Shown here: positions 48,960-64,000 of the stretch, in pieces | Position numbering within the stretch: position 1 is the first letter of the stretch | How the letters are laid out: the number at the start of each line of letters is the position of its first letter | Source of the DNA: Pholis gunnellus | Taxonomy: Eukaryota > Chordata > Actinopteri > Perciformes > Pholidae | Length of the DNA stretch: 64,000 nucleotides | Direction: 5' to 3' | Assembly (NCBI GenBank): GCA_910591455.2 | Contig: OU342806.1 | Coordinates: forward strand, 27,839,517-27,903,516 | Made by a program: the position numbers and the translations under genes | Notes under the pieces: generated by a model | What the model was told of the DNA's origin: nothing | The model's database searches: none | What the model saw: the letters and a program-made list of their open reading frames with translations, nothing else

Positions 48960-49602
48960 GTGAGTCAATTAATCAGTTAAGTCAAATAAAAAGAAAATAA
49001 ATTACATTGTTTTAGTCTTTTTCTTTTCCAAGCAAAAAAGAGGAATCAAGGAATAATTGCAATTAGAATGTTAATTTATTCAGCCATGTGAAGGCACAAC
49101 TTTAGTAATTTTACTTAAAAAATAAATCAAAACTACCATTGATACCTGTCGGGCTCCGTATCATAGCAGCAGCAAAGAAATAAAACGAAGAAGATATTCT
49201 CTTTAAACTTAAATATGATGTGGTAATTGAAATGTTTAGTTAGGAGCAATTCATTTAACATACAAATCTAAATGCTACTTTGTTGAACAAATGCCATTTT
49301 TTGTATTGCTTCCTACTTTACTGTACTGCCAGGGTTGGACCTCAGCCTACTGCACTGTGTACGGAGTCCTATGGAAGAAAAGCTCAAATGACAAATCCTG
49401 CTGTTTCTTTGATCGCAGTTAAACAAACCAAATCAAAATTCTTGTTTGAATTAACAAAGATGGATGAATGAGAAAAAAAAAAGAGAAGGAGAACAGTCCA
49501 AAGGGGGTCCTGAAGGAAGTCATCTGGAGCTACACTCTCTCAGTGGCTAGCTGCTATGTTAAGGTAACAGTGAGCACAGTTCAGTCTGTCAGTGCTGGTG
49601 GT

Positions 49603-49603
<1 letters not shown>

Positions 49604-49642
<39 letters not shown>

Positions 49643-49648
49643 GTGTGT
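49604..49648. repeat. (GT)n microsatellite
   Basis: About 22 GT units just beyond the kdm4a stop codon, in the presumed 3' UTR (read there as CA repeats). Confidence 0.9.
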
Positions 49649-49668
49649 GAGCGGACAGGGAGCGATGG

Positions 49669-62815
<13,147 letters not shown>

Positions 62816-62819
62816 CTGA

Positions 62820-63520
62820 AAGAATAAATTCGGTAATGATGAACATTATTACAACGACTGATACCACCAGATTGTCCCAGACCATTGCAGGACGTTTGCT
62901 CGTTACAGCCTATGAAACAAATAAATACACTAATAAGGTCTACATGTTTGTACCAAACATGAATACTAAAGAGACTTCTACCCTAAATAATAAGCTTCTG
63001 TCCTCATCAGAATACACTGCGCTTGTTACTCAAAGCTTGTTATTCAAAACTGACAACTGGACGTTTTAGTGCGATGAATTTACACGTCATTATAATTTTA
63101 CCAACTGTTTACGAACACAGAATGCTAATTTCTTTCAGAAGAAGGTTGATTTTTCTGAGCTTTTGCACAGCGCATAAAGGCTTTAACCAAGCACTGTGTG
63201 TGGAATGAGTTACGCCTACATTTATGAACCAACAACACAAAAGCTCTGTGGGCCAAGACAGCAAACTGAATCACTCCGTTCAACAATAATTAAAAAACAT
63301 TAATAGAAGGTACCTAAAGCAACTCATGTTTCAGAGTATGTGCATAGCCTAGAGGTAGTCCAGTTGTAAGGCGAATTCTAACTCCAATTAGATGGCACAC
63401 CAGAGGAGAAAAACCTGTTATTTCAAGGATAAATGTGAATAAGTTCAAAAGAGTAAAGAGCTTTGATAACCTAGGAAAAATGCTTTTCTTAGGGTTTTAC
63501 GGTCAATTTCTACTTTTTTC
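62820..63520. other. kdm4a intron sequence, nothing recognised
   Basis: Upstream intron, leading to exons beyond the right edge. The open frame continuing past 62815 on the - strand is intronic, because a clean acceptor (ttctttcag) stands there. Confidence 0.5.
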
Positions 63521-63521
63521 A

Positions 63522-64000
63522 ATTAAAGAGATAGTTTGGGTGTTTTGAAGTGGGGTTGTATGAGGTACTTATCCATAGTCAGTGTCGGCACGCCGCTATT
63601 TTGGAAAAAGAGACAATTGTACCAGCAAAGCAATTGTGGACGTATTTAAAAAAAAAGGTTTAAGCTATATTTAGAATATTTTCACCGCTTTATCTCGCTG
63701 TCACACAGCCCTTTCTGATGGGGAACTGAACTGAAAGGAAAACGTATCTATGGTCTCTTCAAAGCCACGCACAGGGGAGAAGTTTGCCTTCAGGGCTTTC
63801 TGCCAGAGAGGGTTTATTGTAACCCAAAACATGATCAAGTAGCTTTTGCTGTATAAACCAAAGGAGACTTTCAGGAACAAAGGGTTTTCTTGCAGAAATC
63901 CCAGAAGGCAGACTTCTCCCATGTGCCAAAGATACCACACTTTAGCAAGAAACAGTATAGATTAGTTTCACTCTTCTGTTCAGTTCCCCGTCTGAAAATA
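63522..64000. repeat. Dispersed fish repeat, cut by the window edge
   Basis: AATTAAAGAGATAGTTTGGG, then TGAAGTGGGGTTGTATGAGG and TACTTATCCATAGTCAGTGT, a start seen on many copies in percomorph genomes. GGGGAACTGAACTGAAAGGA (63720) and GTTCAGTTCCCCGT (63980) form an inverted pair. Class not assigned. Confidence 0.6.

Noticed and set aside
62816..62885. Extension of the kdm4a exon to an upstream methionine
   Set aside because: A clear acceptor (ttctttcag) precedes the conserved TVKVKTEPKK start; the extension is hydrophobic intron read-through.
63701..63940. 79-residue - strand frame upstream of kdm4a exons
   Set aside because: Falls inside a dispersed repeat with an inverted pair; no KDM4 motif and no acceptor/donor pair fits.

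Overview
This is a vertebrate nuclear window, almost certainly from a teleost fish. It has split genes with GT-AG introns, long CA/TG microsatellites, several fish-type DNA transposon relics (Tc1-like, hAT), a tRNA-derived V-SINE-like copy and a degenerate endogenous retrovirus. Most open frames are short and non-coding.

Layout. (1) 1-11159, + strand: nine terminal coding exons of lrrc41 (MUF1 family, a leucine-rich elongin B/C-cullin adaptor). Its 5' end is outside the window. Its introns carry a deleted Tc1 element with long inverted repeats, a CTCGAG-rich short repeat, a second Tc1 fragment, a hAT element with an intact 8-bp target duplication, and a SINE. (2) 11.2-16.3 kb: 3' flank plus repeats that begin CAGTGGCGGGCCGTG. 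(3) 17.9-18.6 kb: three very short splice-bounded segments on the - strand. (4) 19.8-25.4 kb: a decayed LTR retroelement with a tRNA-Trp-type primer site, a polypurine tract and two strongly diverged LTRs. (5) 25.6-41.7 kb: an unusual composite of about 16 kb. Left and right parts are inverted copies of the same modules, each holding a minisatellite, and the ends carry matching inverted termini flanked by TA. The middle holds a 600-bp hairpin and a multi-exon gene for an OB-fold, RPA-like protein. This is the best candidate for an undescribed system here. (6) 42.0-43.1 kb: the last coding exon of a TMEM272-like membrane protein, split by a hAT element with a perfect 8-bp target duplication. 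(7) 44.5-45.1 kb: unrecognised - strand exons that look partly degenerate. (8) 49.7-62.8 kb, - strand: twelve exons of kdm4a, encoding the C-terminal half of the histone demethylase (linker, PHD, extended PHD, double Tudor, C-terminus). The catalytic JmjN/JmjC exons lie beyond the right edge.

lrrc41 and kdm4a are ordinary conserved housekeeping and chromatin genes; the rest is dominated by transposable elements. Features of note include long UG and CA repeats directly against two kdm4a splice sites and a repeat in a kdm4a intron that carries two perfect oestrogen-response-element palindromes. All identifications come from reading translations and motifs by eye; no database search was possible.
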